Shown: positions 44,630 through 57,413 of the stretch, piece by piece
Layout of the letters: the number at the start of each line of letters is the position of its first letter
Numbering within the stretch: position 1 is the first letter of the stretch
NCBI GenBank assembly: GCA_003667245.1
Contig: RCNN01000171.1
Span: forward strand, 1 to 64,000
Direction of reading: 5' to 3'
Origin: Heterostelium multicystogenum
Taxonomy: Eukaryota; Evosea; Eumycetozoa; Acytosteliales; Acytosteliaceae
DNA: 64,000 bases
Made by a program: the position numbers and the translations under genes
Notes under the pieces: generated by a model
Database searches by the model: none
What the model saw: the letters and a program-made list of their open reading frames with translations, nothing else
Told to the model about the DNA's origin: nothing

Positions 44630-47600
44630 CTACTTTTTCAAATCAATATTAATTGAAAAGGTTTGGAAATAATCCAAACCAATATAATTGTCAGAGTACA
44701 CCTTGATGTGATAGACAGCTGTTGTAGTTTCTGGTGGGATTATAGTGAATGAAGAGACAACAGAAGTGGAATTTTTGGACATTTGGGATATTCTCTTTAA
44801 TCCCAAGAATTGTTCCTTGTCATCTGTTAAAATAACAATCCAACCTTCATCTTTGTTCTTTGGATATTGAGGAGCATAGGCAAATCCATTGGGGAACAAT
44901 TTGTTCATTCTCTGAATTTTAACTTTGATAGTAGTTTCACGACCAGCCAAATTTTTTCTGGAAGTATTTGAGATACCTTGATACGTGGTAAATGATTGAC
45001 GACGTGGATGATTTCTTTGATTTCTTGAGGTCTAAGTGGCGAACTTTCAAGAACTACTTTAAGCTTATCTTGAGGAGCAACAGTCAATTCTTTGAGAGAA
45101 TTAACGTTGAGATTCTTGGAGATAAGCTCAACAATGTCTTTGGTCATGAATGGAAGTGTGAGAAGGCTATTGTCAGTCTCCCAACGACCTTGAACAAACA
45201 TTTGCAAGAGACGAAATGATTTGAATGACGGTGGCAAAATATTCAAATTCACCAGCGACATCTATCATGGCTTGAAGAATACGAATACCTTGGTCCAGGG
45301 CCGATTTTGTGTCAGTTACATAATCCGAAATTGGGAAGTGTTGCTCTTTCAAAGTGAGCTTGTAGCAAGATATGTACTTTGGTGTGTGGATCATCATGAC
45401 GAATCAACTTGATTGGAAGCTTCTCATTCAACTCCTTGTTCATCAAATCTTCATTGTGACGTACGGGGAACTCATGATATTCATAAGCATCACAGAGGGT
45501 CTTGAGCAAAGATTTGATTTCACTGTTGTGCTTGATTTCTTTTGTAAAGTTTTCAATGGTTCTATAGTTGAGATAGTAGAATGAAGCAATTCTTCCAAGA
45601 GTTGATGGCTCTATTTGATCATTTTCGTCGACAATAATACAGTTGGAACGAACGAGATCATCCAAAGTCTTATCGAGGAGTTCAGAGAGGAAACGATTGA
45701 TGGTGTCAACTGAATTGTCTTCAAGACCATAGTAAGTAGGACTAATTAAGAGACGTCTAAAGAAGAATGTGTTTGTGAGATATTCTATTCCACTTTGCTT
45801 TGATTGAATGGTACCAGCCACAATCTCTGCATTAAGATGGTCATGAAGGAACTCTTTAAGATGCGATTCTACCGGGAAAGGATCATAGAGGAACTTTTTG
45901 TAGAAATTCTTCTTTGGTTCGTGGACCATGATGACAGCTTTACCTTCTTTATCGAACTGTGGACGACCTGCACGACCCATCATCTGTAGAACATCAGTCA
46001 AGGGGTAATCAACATAACGTTTAGTACGACCATCAAAATACTCTGTACCTTTGACGATGACAAGATGAGCAGGCAAATTGACACCCCAAGCAAGAGTAGA
46101 GGTAGAAATGAGAATTTGGATCTTATTCTCGGCAAACAGGGTTTCACAAATGGAACGGTCATTGTCATTGAGACCTGCATGATGCATACCAATACCAAAT
46201 GATAATGTATGTTTGAGGTGTCCATCTTTGACACGGTCGAGGATTGGTTCAATGTCAGTGTGTAACCATTGTGTAGGATCATCTGCTACAAGATGAGAAA
46301 TGAGGTCTAGAGCAGTTAAACGGGTTTGACGACGTGAAGAAACGAAAATAAGAACCGATTTGTTTGGAGAATATGTTTTGATTGCTGCGAAAGCTGGCTT
46401 ATTCATAGTTTGCATACGTGGACAATAGTGTTTACCAGCGAAACCTTGAATATGAACTTCAATGGGTACAGGACGACACGAAGGTCTAAAGTTGAATAAA
46501 CCAACTTTATCAATACCCATCCACTCGCCAAATCTACAGCATTTGCCATGGCAGTTGATAGACCAATGATACGAATCTTGTGTCCTGTTTCCTTTGAGAT
46601 TTGTTTCATACGTGATACGATAACTTCAAGAGTTGGACCACGCAATTCACCCAACAAATGAATTTCGTCAATAATCAACAACGATACCGATGTTACATAA
46701 CTTCTGTTCTTCCAGTTTCTACTGATACCGTCCCATTTCTCAGGAGTGGTGGTCACAATATCAGCGTTCTGAAGGGCAATCATATTGGGAGTGTAGTCAC
46801 CAGTCAACTCTACCAACTTTTTACCAAGTTTTTCTGCTAGTTTTTACACTCCAATCGTTCATACGTTCACGAACCAAAGCCTTGAGCGGGGCAATGTATA
46901 CGACCTTCATTGTTGGCTCATCACGGAACACCTTAAACATGGCAAGTTCTGCACAAATAGTCTTACCAGATCCAGTTGGAGAACCCAATAAAAACGTTAT
47001 TGTTGGTATGATAGAGGGTATGGAAAACTTGAGTTTGAATAGGATTGAAATGACTGAATTTGAAGAGCTTTTCAAACTCTGGATTTTTGAGAGCGGTAAC
47101 TGGAAGTGGCTGGAGATCTAGTAACTCGGTATTGATAACACGATTTTGATGTGGGATAATCAAGTGTTTAAATGAAATAGGGATACGTTCATCGCAATTC
47201 AGCCAACGATCACTGATGTAATGTATAAAGAATTGACTTGGCAATGGATTTGGCATTGGAATGATATAGCTGAGCTTAATTGGTTCATTCTCGTGATTCA
47301 TCATTGCACGCTTAGTAAGGATAAAGTAGTCACTGTTGTAGATATACTCATTCTCACTGTCTTCAATCCACAACCAAAATGGTTGAGAATCACCATGAAC
47401 ACGATCGTTCCATTCAAAGTAAGGAAGTACTTGCAAGTTAATCTTGATAATACTGGAAGTGATTGGTTGAATTTCAATTTCAAACTCTAGCTTTGGGAAT
47501 TGACGCGCAACTCTTACTGTTGATTTGGCAATGGTTGAATTACCAACAATAGGTGCCAATTCATTTGGATCCATATCGGCAATGTCATCGACATCCAACT

Positions 47601-50600
47601 CTTCTTCCTCCAGTTTCTTGAGGGTTTCTTGGTGAAGAATGCCCAATTGACGTAGTGGAGACTCGAAATGCCATTGTTGATGATCAATCATCTTGCATAG
47701 ATCCAGCACCTGCTTTGAGACACTACACCATCCACGCTTCATTGTAATTTCAAAGAGACCACGCAAGATACGACTTGAATTTTGTATTACATAATTGGAA
47801 TCGGAAACGAGTGAGAATCCATCAACACGAGCACGTGACAAGAAAGACTGTAAGATAACCTTGACCTTTGCATATTTATCGTTGACTTCTGATGGGTAGA
47901 AGCAATTATTTGCAGAGAGATCGGTCAATTCTTTGACTTCCTCCTCACGAAGACTGACATTTTCAAACTCGGAAGAGTTTGCAAGGAGTGTTAAGATCTG
48001 CTCCTGTGTCATATCGTGATTAAGAATCTCATTGAAAGTTTCAATAGAGGGATATTTGATATAGTAATGAGAAGCAATTCTACCAAGATCGGTTGGGAAA
48101 AAGTTTCCAGTAGTTGGATCGTAACGAATCATCTTGGACTTGTCAAGTTGAATAGCTGCACGTTCGATAATCTTATTACGGTGAAGCGAGAGGTCTGGAT
48201 CGAAACGAAGATCACCAATGTTAATACCATAGGTATGTGGATTGGTAATCATACGGATGTAGAGATAGGTATAGCTCAACCAACGACTGGCTTCGCTAAC
48301 ATTGGATACTGTTCCAAGAACAATTTCTGCATTGAGATTGTCTGCGAGATTATTGATAAATCTAGATTCAATTGGCAAACAACTAGACATCAACATGAGG
48401 TAGTGATCGAGTTTGTCGTGTGAGGTGATAAGGAATGACTCACCAAATGTGTCGTATTGAGGACGACCAGCACGACCAAAGATTTGCATTACATCTGAAA
48501 TACCCAAATCAATGAATCCACCATTCTTTGAATCATAGAGCTGTGTTCCTTTGATAATGACGGTGTGGGCTGGAAGATTGACACCCCAAGCCAAAGTAGC
48601 AGTACACACCAAAACCTTGATGCTACCTTCAGCAAAGTATTTCTCAACCAAGTTACGATCTTGACGCAAAAGTCCCGCATGATGAATCGATATATTATGT
48701 TGGAAAAGATCTCTAATTTCCTTTGACTTGGCACGCTCCATATCACGAACAGCATATGGTTTGGTCTCATCTGCTCCAGCAAATCTAAAATGCTTAGAAC
48801 GAGCAATGTTGACCAAAGCCTCTGCTGTCTTGGCAGTGTCCTTACGAGAGTGAACAAAACACCATCACTTGATAACCTTCTTTTAGAGATTTCTCCAGCT
48901 TTTCATAACAAAGTTGGTTCATGTTGTTGTTACGAGCAAGTACAGCTTCCTCCTTTACACCAAGGAAACTGGATGTCATTGGAACGGGACGATAGGATGC
49001 ATCGAAGCAGTAGGTAGCAGATGGTGGTGAATTGATGAATCTTGCTACATCCTTGTAGTTGGGGAATGTAGCACTGAGACCAACAATACGAATCATTTCC
49101 TGTGTGGTCTCTACTTGTCTCAGAGTACGTGCGACAATACTCTCCAGCACTGGACCACGCTCTTCATGGAGCAAATGAATTTCGTCAATAATCAACAAAC
49201 GTACCAACTGAGTCAATGCAACATCTGTACTCTTTCTAGTGATTACATCCCACTTTTCCGGGGTAGTCACAATGATTTGTGTCTCCTTCAACTCCTTCTG
49301 GGTGAGCTGCATGTCACCGGTTAACTCTTTCGAGACGATTCCAAGATACTTTAGACAGTTTGAAAACTTCTCTGTCATTTCAGCTGCCAAAGCCTTCAAT
49401 GGTGCAATATAGATGATTTTGAATTGCTCCAAGTTGAGGGTACCATAAGTAGTGTAGTTGTTCTCAATCTCATGAAGGATTGTGAGCAAGGCAATGTTAG
49501 TTTTACCAGCACCAGTGGGAGCACAAATCAATAAATTCTCATTAGTCTTATAAGCAGTTTCAAAGACCTTTGACTGGATTCTATTCAATGACTTGATACT
49601 TCCAAATGCTTTCTGTGACTCTGGTGCAATCTCTGTGATTGGAATAAAACGCTCATCATCAGCAAATGGCTTGGGTTTGCATGTGGAATTGTTACTTCAA
49701 TATGAGTCTATATTCAAGAGAAGTTGTTAGAATCAAAGCTGCTTTAGAACTAATCTATCAACTTACGGCATATTCCTTTCTAACTGTATTTGGTGGAAGA
49801 GCTGCTTTTCCAACGATGGGTCCATCTTGAATTTGCAGACCAGCTGCTTTAAATTCATTTTGAGTATAAATCGCTGGAACAGCTGCTTCTTTAGGCTGAT
49901 ACACTTCGTATTGCTCGTCTCCAATCTGTACTGTATTGGTTGCTCCAGTGGAGCCTGCATTAGTAGCATTCTTTTTCTTCTTCTCATCTTTTCTCTTGAG
50001 CTTTCCAACCAACTTGTCATCGGTTGTATTCATTGAGAAACTCTGAATCGGACCATGCTTTCCAGTGTTTTGCTTTACATTCAAAACAGAAGCTAAGATA
50101 TCAGTACGATTGGTTATCAATTGTTCAATGAAATCCAAATGCTCAAATCCAAGAATACCAATTAAATCCTCTTGAATATCTAGAAGTTAGGTAGAAAGAT
50201 AAGGTCAGTCAATGTAATTTCCATGTACCCAAAGGAAAGGATTGTAATTACTCTTTGGTGCTTTCAGTATATTGATTATATTTTGAACTAGATGATCTGC
50301 TGGCAAACCAGATGTCTTTGAAATAGTAATACATGTTTCAATTAACCAGGACTCATTGTATGCATATGCTGAACCTGATTGCTGTTGCTGTTGTTGCTGT
50401 TGATGTTGTTTATCCTTTTTACCAGCTGTCTTCTTAACTATAATTGCCTCTCCACTATGAATATTCTTATAGGTTGCATTGCTATTGTTGTCGTTATTCT
50501 TTGGCTTATCATCTTGTTTGAATGAATCCAATTCAAAGAATAGCTCGTCGACAGAGTTTAGCTTGATAGATCCCCATTCGAGTTGTTCATTCTCATTGAT

Positions 50601-51171
50601 CTGAGACAATGTATCACGCGAGAGTGTAATGTCCTCCTGATATGGATTCTTGATTTGCAAAAGCTGATTAACTTGGTCAGTCAGCTGCTGGTAGAGATTC
50701 AGCTTGAACGAGCTGCCAAAGAGATCACGCAACAACTGTTGCTTTGATACGGAATCTTTGTTTGGGTTGGCAACGACCATGAACGCCTGATACAAAGCAC
50801 TGTGCAACTCATCGGATGGTGCCTCATCATTGTCCACCAACTTCACCACAGTATCAAGGAACTTGTTGTACACATTTCTATTTTGCTTCTCTGTTGCCTC
50901 AGAGTCTATCGTAACATCAAACAAACTTTGATTAGCATTGGCACTTCTTTTAGACCATCAATCAACAATACAACATACTCTTTGGATTAGCAAAGTAACT
51001 CCATGATAGTTGACCATTCAAGATGGTCGACTTATCTTTTTTCTTATCACTTTTCTTTTTGGAAAAGTCATTGTTTCTTTTGGTGGTAAGAGTGTCGATG
51101 CTCTTTACAGAATTAGCCCCACCTGCCAATCTCAATACAGACGACACAGTAAGAGGTGCATTAACCTTCAT
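44630..51171 (-). CDS. ascc3: ASCC3/Slh1-type double-cassette Ski2-like helicase
   Basis: Large helicase of the ASC-1/RQT complex, acting in ribosome quality control and alkylation repair in other eukaryotes. It starts at ATG 51171 ([20 protein letters not shown]). The first cassette has [68 protein letters not shown] and [16 protein letters not shown], followed by a Sec63-like domain. The second has [84 protein letters not shown] and a second Sec63 domain ending at 44630. Introns lie near 49767-49705, 50220-50170 and 51000-50945. About ten single-base breaks occur (near 49690, 48850, 46990, 46840, 46525, 45330, 45215 and 44945, plus phase mismatches at the first two introns). Total length is about 2,100 residues. 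DEIH boxes and the LLGE...RGP form favour ASCC3 over Brr2. Confidence 0.9.
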
Positions 51172-51666
51172 TATTATTATATAAACTTTAAACTATTATT
51201 ACTATTACTATTATATATAATTATGAAGAATCTCAATAATAACTAACAAACCAATTTAAATGAAATTAAATGAGACAAGCAGTGATTTCAAAGTTCAAAA
51301 CACTACAAAGGAAAAACTGAAGAAACAACTGATTCAGAGTTTTTCTGCAAAAATTCATGAAAATGGAAATATTCATTTTTTAAACAATGAGATAAAAAAG
51401 ATATATTAGATTACTGTGGAAATTTCATAATAATATGGAACATTCGGAGGTCTTAACAAAGTTTTCATAATGATGTACAAAATCTATATGAATATCATAG
51501 GAATATATACTATACCATTGTTTGACCAATCAAAGATAAAATTAAGGATGTTTCCAACCTATGACACCTGGAAATGAATATTTCTATTTGTGAAGACATT
51601 TAAAAGAAGTGTGGATATGATGAAGGAATGTCCAAAAAGTTATAGTTTACTTTAAATTGATATAAT
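51172..51666. other. Intergenic, no gene seen
   Basis: AT-rich spacer between the ascc3 start and the 3' end of the secreted-protein gene. No notable structure is seen. Confidence 0.5.
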
Positions 51667-52425
51667 TTAAATAACGTAACTCTTTAGGAAATTGGTGTGT
51701 TGTGGTCTGGTGTTGTGTGGGATGGTGGCGTCAATGACGTTTGGTTGAGTGCATGCAGCTGGCAAATCGAACCATGACTCGATGTAGTAGTTCTCGTAGT
51801 TGAAGAAGTTCATTACGGCATATCCTGGGTTGGATTGGTCGGCATTGGTAAGGGTTGATGAAACAACTGAGCAAGTCTTTGGATCAAAGAGGAAGGTTTG
51901 GTTGGTGAGGGTAGATGGGGAGACTCCGCTAGCAGTGTAGACTTCAACTGGGAATTGACCGATCTTGGTGTAACCAACAAAAGTTTTTGGAGTGGAAATC
52001 CGGATGGAATTGGGTAGTTCAAAGTCATCTTGACACAAACACACACCTTGTAAGATGTAACCCTCATTGTTTTGACCAAACTCCCAGATTGAACCAACAA
52101 TTGGTGGTTGTCCTTGCATAATGATGACATAATCACTACGCATTCTTAGTCCTTCAAAATCGGTGGTTGAGTTTCCGGCTACAATTTATATTAAATCAAA
52201 CAAAGGAAAAGTGTAAATATGTGATTTCCACTGTGCCACAAGGTTGTATCAAGTTTTATTTGGATTACCTTCAAAGAATGACAAAGGCATGTTTGTGCTT
52301 CCAGTTGGGAACATTGTATTGAAGGCTGACAACTCGAATTGGGCGGTGTATCCCTTAGAGTGTTGGCAAGGTACTCTTGCAGAGACACATGCAACTAAAA
52401 CTAATAAAGTAATTAATAATTTCAT
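51667..52425 (-). CDS. Small secreted protein of unknown function
   Basis: Two exons, 52269-52425 and 51667-52178, with an intron at 52179-52268 (GTAATC...TGTAG), give 222 intact residues. The signal peptide is MKLLITLLVLVACVSA. The mature part has four or five Cys (VPCQHS, VCLCQDD, PKTCSVV, PAACTQP), N-glycosylation sites (AGNSTT, LTNQTF), and a beta-rich pattern with IVGSIWEFGQNNEGYIL and YIESWFDLPAACTQP. Size, Cys pattern and the closing ...PTxC-type motif recall ependymin-like or small dictyostelid secreted proteins, but I cannot assign a family with confidence. Extracellular action is inferred from the signal peptide only. Confidence 0.7.
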
Positions 52426-53160
52426 ATTTGTTATTTGATTGATTGGTAAATAGTATTTGCAAATGACCTATCCATTTTTTTATAGACAAGTCAAACATTC
52501 TAGATATGATGATCAAAAATTGCAAAGAATCAAAAAATCAAACATGTCGGAACTTTCGTGAAAATAAACACCAAAAACGGAGGATTGTCGCAGAAAAAAA
52601 AAAAAAAAAACAAACCAAAACCAGGATGGATTTGTGATCAATTCATCGAATCCAAAAAAAAATTGTAAACCTGGTGTGAGTGGTGCCAAATTCAAACTCC
52701 TAGATCCTGGTTTCCTCACAAAAACCCAACTCTAAATGTGGGCGCTCTTTTTTTAATTAGGTATGATCGTAGTAATCAAATGGATGATAAGGTGTTGAAT
52801 CACAATTTTCGGAACTTGAATGTAAATGGAGCTAAATACTCACCAGGTTGCCTGCAACTGGAGTGACAGTGAGTGTGAGTATTTAAACCCAACACTGAGG
52901 AATTTCTTATCGGAAACTGATTTAGAGAAGATACAAATTTGGTTTAATTAAAGCTGTCATGACATCAATCATTCGAATGCTTTTGACAATCATTCGATTG
53001 CTTTTGACCTGGTTAAACTGAAGGTCAATGTCACAATGAACTTTGTCATCAGCTAATGAAACTCAGAGATGTGAATAACATTGAGAGTTGTGTTTGGGGT
53101 GTTTGCTATCACTCTGGTATGGGATTTTAGTTATTGAAATGGTTTGATGATTCGATAAAT
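52426..53160. other. Intergenic with tandem 21-bp repeat
   Basis: AT-rich spacer holding an A18 run near 52592-52609 and a directly repeated unit AATCATTCGAATGCTTTTGAC / AATCATTCGATTGCTTTTGAC near 52967-53008. No gene is seen. Confidence 0.5.
52967..53008. repeat. Two direct 21-bp repeats
   Basis: Two adjacent copies of AATCATTCGA[AT]TGCTTTTGAC, differing at one base. They lie about 550 bp upstream of the secreted-protein start. They may be a duplicated binding site or a simple tandem duplication. Confidence 0.6.
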
Positions 53161-54225
53161 TTAGGCATCAGCAACATCGATATGAGCTGCACTGGCATAA
53201 GTATTGGCAACGAGAGTATCAATCATTTTACCAGCAGAGTAGGCTGTGTCTACCAATTTGTTGTTTTTGATCATGTCTTCCCAGAATTGTTTTGATCCCT
53301 CATCCTTTGTCTTGACCAAAATCTCCTTATTCATATCAGTACCCATGGCACCCGGTGACCAGTTGAGAGTCTTGATATTTGGTGTATTTTTCTATCGGAA
53401 TAACATCTAATTAGTCGATCCTATTTAGCCTAAAGATAGCTCATTTAGTGATAACTTACACATTCAGCTGTAATAGTTGATAATAACATTTCACGACTAT
53501 ATTCAAAAGAAGTTAGTGTTGTTAGTTTGTCTCAGTGATATTACAATAACAATCATGTAATTTATATGATTCTTACGCAGCTTTACCAACGCAATATACG
53601 CCCCAAGTATCAAATGCCTGGATGGCTGCCAATGATGAGATGTTGATGATGGCTGTTTCGATTGGTGTTCCAACTGCCTTGATCTCTTTCAAGAACATAG
53701 ATGATGTAACAAATACAGATGTGACATTCAGAGTAATCTCTGTCTCAATAGCCTTGAAATCTTTCATACTGCAATAAGATAATTCAATGAATGATTAGCG
53801 ACAATCACTAGATTTCATTCACCAGCAATCACATACTCTACTACATTTTCAATTGGACCTAATGTTCCGTGGTTATTGAACAACCAAACTCTTTGATATT
53901 CACTGAACTTAATCTGTTTAACGTGATTGATTGATTAATTTAATAGACTACACTTGAATATCGATGACAAGTACTTACATTCTTTAGAGAATTAGATAAA
54001 GCAGATTCGAGAACACCTATGTTACTAAAGTCAGCTGTGTAAAGACTGACATTGGAAGATGGTTTGATTTGCTTGATGAGTTTATCTGTTGCATCTAGAC
54101 CTTGAATTGATCTAGCATATAGTACGAAATCGATACACTCGATCTTCTTTGCCAATTGTTCGCCAAATAGCAGCTCCGTATCCTCTAGAGGCACCTGTAA
54201 CCAAAGCCAATGTTTTAACTGTCAT
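53161..54225 (-). CDS. Sepiapterin reductase-like SDR (copy 1)
   Basis: NADPH-dependent short-chain dehydrogenase of tetrahydropterin synthesis. Five exons: 53979-54225, 53837-53913, 53577-53768, 53460-53496 and 53161-53391. Motifs: ALVTGASRGYG (cofactor), YARSIQGLDATDKLI, the NNHGTLG equivalent of NNAG, INISSLAAIQAF, catalytic YCVGKAA (YxxxK) and the sepiapterin-reductase-specific LNWSPGAMGTDMNKE near the C-terminus. One extra T in a TTT run at 54165-54167 breaks the frame in exon 1. Exon lengths add up to one base more than a multiple of three, exactly as expected from that. The product is about 260 residues. Dictyostelids make D-threo-tetrahydrobiopterin through such an enzyme. Its neighbour upstream is a paralogue. 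Confidence 0.85.
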
Positions 54226-54562
54226 TCTCTATCTATCAATCTAATTAAATTATCTATTAAAAAAAAAAATATGTAATATATTAAATTTGTAATTTAAAAA
54301 CTAGGGTTAACTTCAATGGACGTGCAGGTCCATTTTAGTCTTTGGAACATTCATCATGATTTGCTTTTGAGATTCCAGAACTCAATTTTCAAGTCAGAAC
54401 ACATCAAAACAAAAGCCACTGCTAGGTTAATGTCTCAGATTACATTCCAGCTCATTTTGGTCATATTAATATGACCCTCAGCTATCTACACTTTATCAGA
54501 CTCACTTGGAATATTAACAGTAATATCTCAATACTTTATTGTACAGGTATTATTATTTGGCT
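54226..54562. other. Spacer between tandem sepiapterin-reductase genes
   Basis: Promoter of copy 1 and 3' flank of copy 2. It contains an A9 run near 54261-54269. No gene is seen. Confidence 0.5.
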
Positions 54563-55491
54563 TTAAATGTTTGATCTGATATCGTAATGTTCACCTGATG
54601 TGTAGACATTCTTTACAAGAATATCTACCATTTTACCAGCTGAAAAGTTGACATCGACCAACTGTTTATTCTCGTAGAGGTCGGTAAAGATCTTCTTGAT
54701 CTCTGGGTCAACAGCGTTTCCTCTTATTTCTTGCTGCATTCCAGTATCCATTGGACCTGGTGACCAACTGAATGCCTTAATATTTGTATTATTTTTCTGT
54801 TGCGTTTCGTTTGGGATTTGGGTTGAGCACTTGGTTAATACTATATGGTGAAATGGATTGGATATCAAAGATCGGTGGATGAACTTACATTTTCCTCTGC
54901 AATGGTTCGGGTAAACATATGACGGGCTGCCTTACCTGTGCAATAAACCCCCCAGGTGTTGAGTGGCTTGACGGCAGCACCTGAAGAAACATTGACCAAT
55001 GCAACTTGGGCACCGCTGGACTTGACCTTGTTCAAGAACAATGAAGATGTCAAAATCACAGATGTAATATTCATTGTGAGATCTCCTTCAATAGCTTGGA
55101 AATCCTTTAACCTAAAGAGATGAAGATAATTAGCTACACAGTATTTGGTGCATTTAATGCAGTCGTATAATTACTCTGAAACATAGTGGGAAGTACCTAG
55201 TGAACCATGGTTATTGATTAACCAAACTCTTTGGTAGTTGTTGAAATCAATTTGAGAAAGTGATTGTCCCCATACGTTTTCTAGAGTTTTAAGATCACCG
55301 AAATCAGCAGTGAATATCTTAACATCTGACTGTGGCTTTGCAAGCTTGATGATCTTCTCTGTGGACTCCAAACCCTGTTGCGATCTAGCGAACAAGTGGA
55401 AATCAACGTTTTCCACCCTCTTGCATATCTCTTGACAAATTGCAACACCAAAACCCTTACTGGCACCAGTTACCAAAGCGATTGTTTTCAT
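54563..55491 (-). CDS. Sepiapterin reductase-like SDR (copy 2)
   Basis: Three exons, 55175-55491, 54889-55111 and 54563-54796, splice in phase to 257 intact residues. Motifs: ALVTGASKGFGVAIC, LFARSQQGLESTEKII, IFTADFGDLKTLE, INNHGSLG, VNVSSGAAVKPLNTW, catalytic YCTGKAARHMF and SWSPGPMDTGMQQEI. It has the same gene order and strand as copy 1 but fewer introns; the exon joins before LKDFQAIE and after IAEEN match positions in copy 1, indicating tandem duplication with intron gain or loss. The aspartate and WSPGPMDT block that follow YxxxK fit the substrate pocket of sepiapterin reductases. Whether both copies make the same pterin isomer cannot be told. Confidence 0.9.
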
Positions 55492-55795
55492 ATCTTCCCA
55501 ACAACTAAATAATATAACTTCGATATTTATATCTTGATTTAAAATTAAAAATGAACAATGAAATTAATTTGTTGCAAAAAAGGATGATTAGAATCCAATG
55601 ATTGATTTTTCCAAAATAGAACATCTTCGAATGAATGATTCTAAAGAAATTTCAGAGAGAGTGTGTGTGATTAGTGACCTGATCAGTTGATCACTTTGAC
55701 TTCCTTATTAATTAATTCATCGGTTTATTAAATGAATGAATGAATGAATATGGTTTGTTGTCTGTCTCATTTAAATAATCATATCCTATTGTGTT
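55492..55795. other. Spacer between SPR copy 2 and ERG28
   Basis: AT-rich, with a (TGAA)n repeat at about 55733-55748. It is the promoter of SPR copy 2. No gene is seen. Confidence 0.5.
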
Positions 55796-56330
55796 TTACC
55801 AGTTCAACAAAATGTTACCCATCCAAACAATTGAGGTAGCTTAATAGATGAGGATTGGTTGAAGTGTTAGTTATTTCTAATGTGAAAGTCAATTGCAATT
55901 GGTGTCGTAACTAATACTTACTTGCTACAATAAATGGTGGAATGGCATCTTTGAATGATGAACTCTTGAAGATCAAGGTTTCAGTAAGGAAATGGAGGAG
56001 TGCATAAACAAATGAAGTCCATGTTACAGTGAATAAGGTTTGGTTGTATGGGTTATAGGCTGTGGCAACACACAATGTGAAACTCATCAGTGTCCATGCT
56101 GCAAACAATCTAGCAGTCAATCCTGTAACTATAAATCAAATAGCCATCAAAAAGACTCTATTTTTAGCAATCGCTCATTTAACAAAGCAAGCCATTATGA
56201 TAAAATATACCTTGAGTTGGATTAGCTGAATAGACATTTGTTCTCAATCGACTAATATTGAACAAAGCTGGCTGAAACCCAAAGCACGAAGACCAGCGAC
56301 GACCAACAACCAAATTTGAATGTATTCCAT
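55796..56330 (-). CDS. erg28: ERG28 homologue (sterol biosynthesis scaffold)
   Basis: Three exons: 56211-56330, 55922-56128 and 55796-55839. The protein tethers the C-4 demethylation complex in the ER membrane. The start is MEYIQIWLLVVAGLRALGF, then ALFNISRLRTNVYSANPTQV. Exon 2 carries the family core TGLTARLFAAWTLMSFTLCV, NPYNQTLFTVTWTSFVYALLHF and ETLIFKSSS, and exon 3 ends TTSIVWMGNILLNW. There are four hydrophobic segments, as expected. A base is missing near 56270 in exon 1; the summed exon length is one short of a multiple of three, consistent with a single deletion. The product is about 123 residues, the normal ERG28 size. Dictyostelids make sterols, so the role fits. Confidence 0.85.
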
Positions 56331-56948
56331 TTCAATATGTTATATCTTAAATAGATTGATCTATCAAAGGAAGGCTTAATAAAGAATTAGCTAGCTCAAC
56401 CCATCTGATCGTTTTGTGAAAATCAACTTTTTTGGTGAAGGTCCAATTTTTTTATTCAAATAAAAAATAATAGTGCCAAATCAAGTAACTCGTTTGATTG
56501 TAATATTAGCACAAGGAGATTTACTGATAAAAACTAAGTTTACTTTTATTTATATGTTAAAGTTGCTAAATTGATTGGTATGGAACGAACTTTTGATTCC
56601 ATTTGTGAAAAGTTGTAGTACTGTACATGTAATGATACTGGTTTAATGCTAGATAAAATATATATTTAAAGATGGATCAGATTCGTTTTTGAAATATAAT
56701 CCAGTTGGAATGGAAATGAAATGAAAGGAAAGGAAGTAGCGGATTCGAACAAAAAACAACTTGAATTCCCAATCCAGTAAGGTAAATCAGATGAACTTAT
56801 TGGTGCAGTGTTGCCATTGCTGACAAATACATTGTTTGGTGATGCTTTGTAACTGGTGCAAGGTTGACTATATATGACATAAGGTGTAGATGCTGTGATC
56901 GTTGTGCTATTGTAATAAAGTAATGTGTCGTTATTGTTACTGTTGGGC
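56331..56948. other. Intergenic, no gene seen
   Basis: AT-rich spacer between the ERG28 start and the 3' end of the next minus-strand gene. It contains purine-rich patches near 56708-56740. Confidence 0.5.
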
Positions 56949-57413
56949 TTACAATAACTCTAGGCATCCTGTACCTTCGAAAGTTGTTATACTAAAAGTT
57001 CCCTTGAAACGGGCGGGTACTGACTGGAACTCAACTTTTCCTTGTACCTTGACATCGTCTGAAGACCATTCATATGTGCAGTTGTCTTTAGGTGTTGACT
57101 TTATTAGTGAAACACCAATTTCCATACCACCAAACATCTTAGGGAATTTGATTAAAAAGTATCCTCTGGACAATGCCTCTTTGAATTCTGCAGTTCTTGG
57201 TTCGCCATCTTGGGTTCTGAATCTAGATATAACAACTTCCTGTGGGATCAATAATTTCTTCATCAAATCACTGATTTGTGGTTGTGGTGGGGCTATTGTT
57301 TTGATTAAATTATTGATTTAAGATTCTTCATGTTAGCATCTTTATTTCTAAGATATATATAATATAGTAACTATGGTTATTATTACAAATAACTTACTCT
57401 TTGCTTTGGCCAT
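56949..57413 (-). CDS. Small conserved-looking cytosolic protein, unknown
   Basis: Two exons, a 16-nt first exon (57398-57413, MAKAK) and 56949-57292, are separated by an intron at 57293-57397 (GTAAGT...AATAG). They give 119 intact residues: PPQPQISDLMKKLLIPQEV, VISRFRTQDGEPRTAEFKEA, FLIKFPKMFGGMEIGVSL, VQGKVEFQSVPARFKG, then a Gly-rich end FEGTGCLELL. The pattern of alternating strands with a closing ARFKGTFSITTFEGTG block suggests a small beta-sandwich or barrel. There is no signal peptide or membrane segment. I do not recognise the family. Confidence 0.7.
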
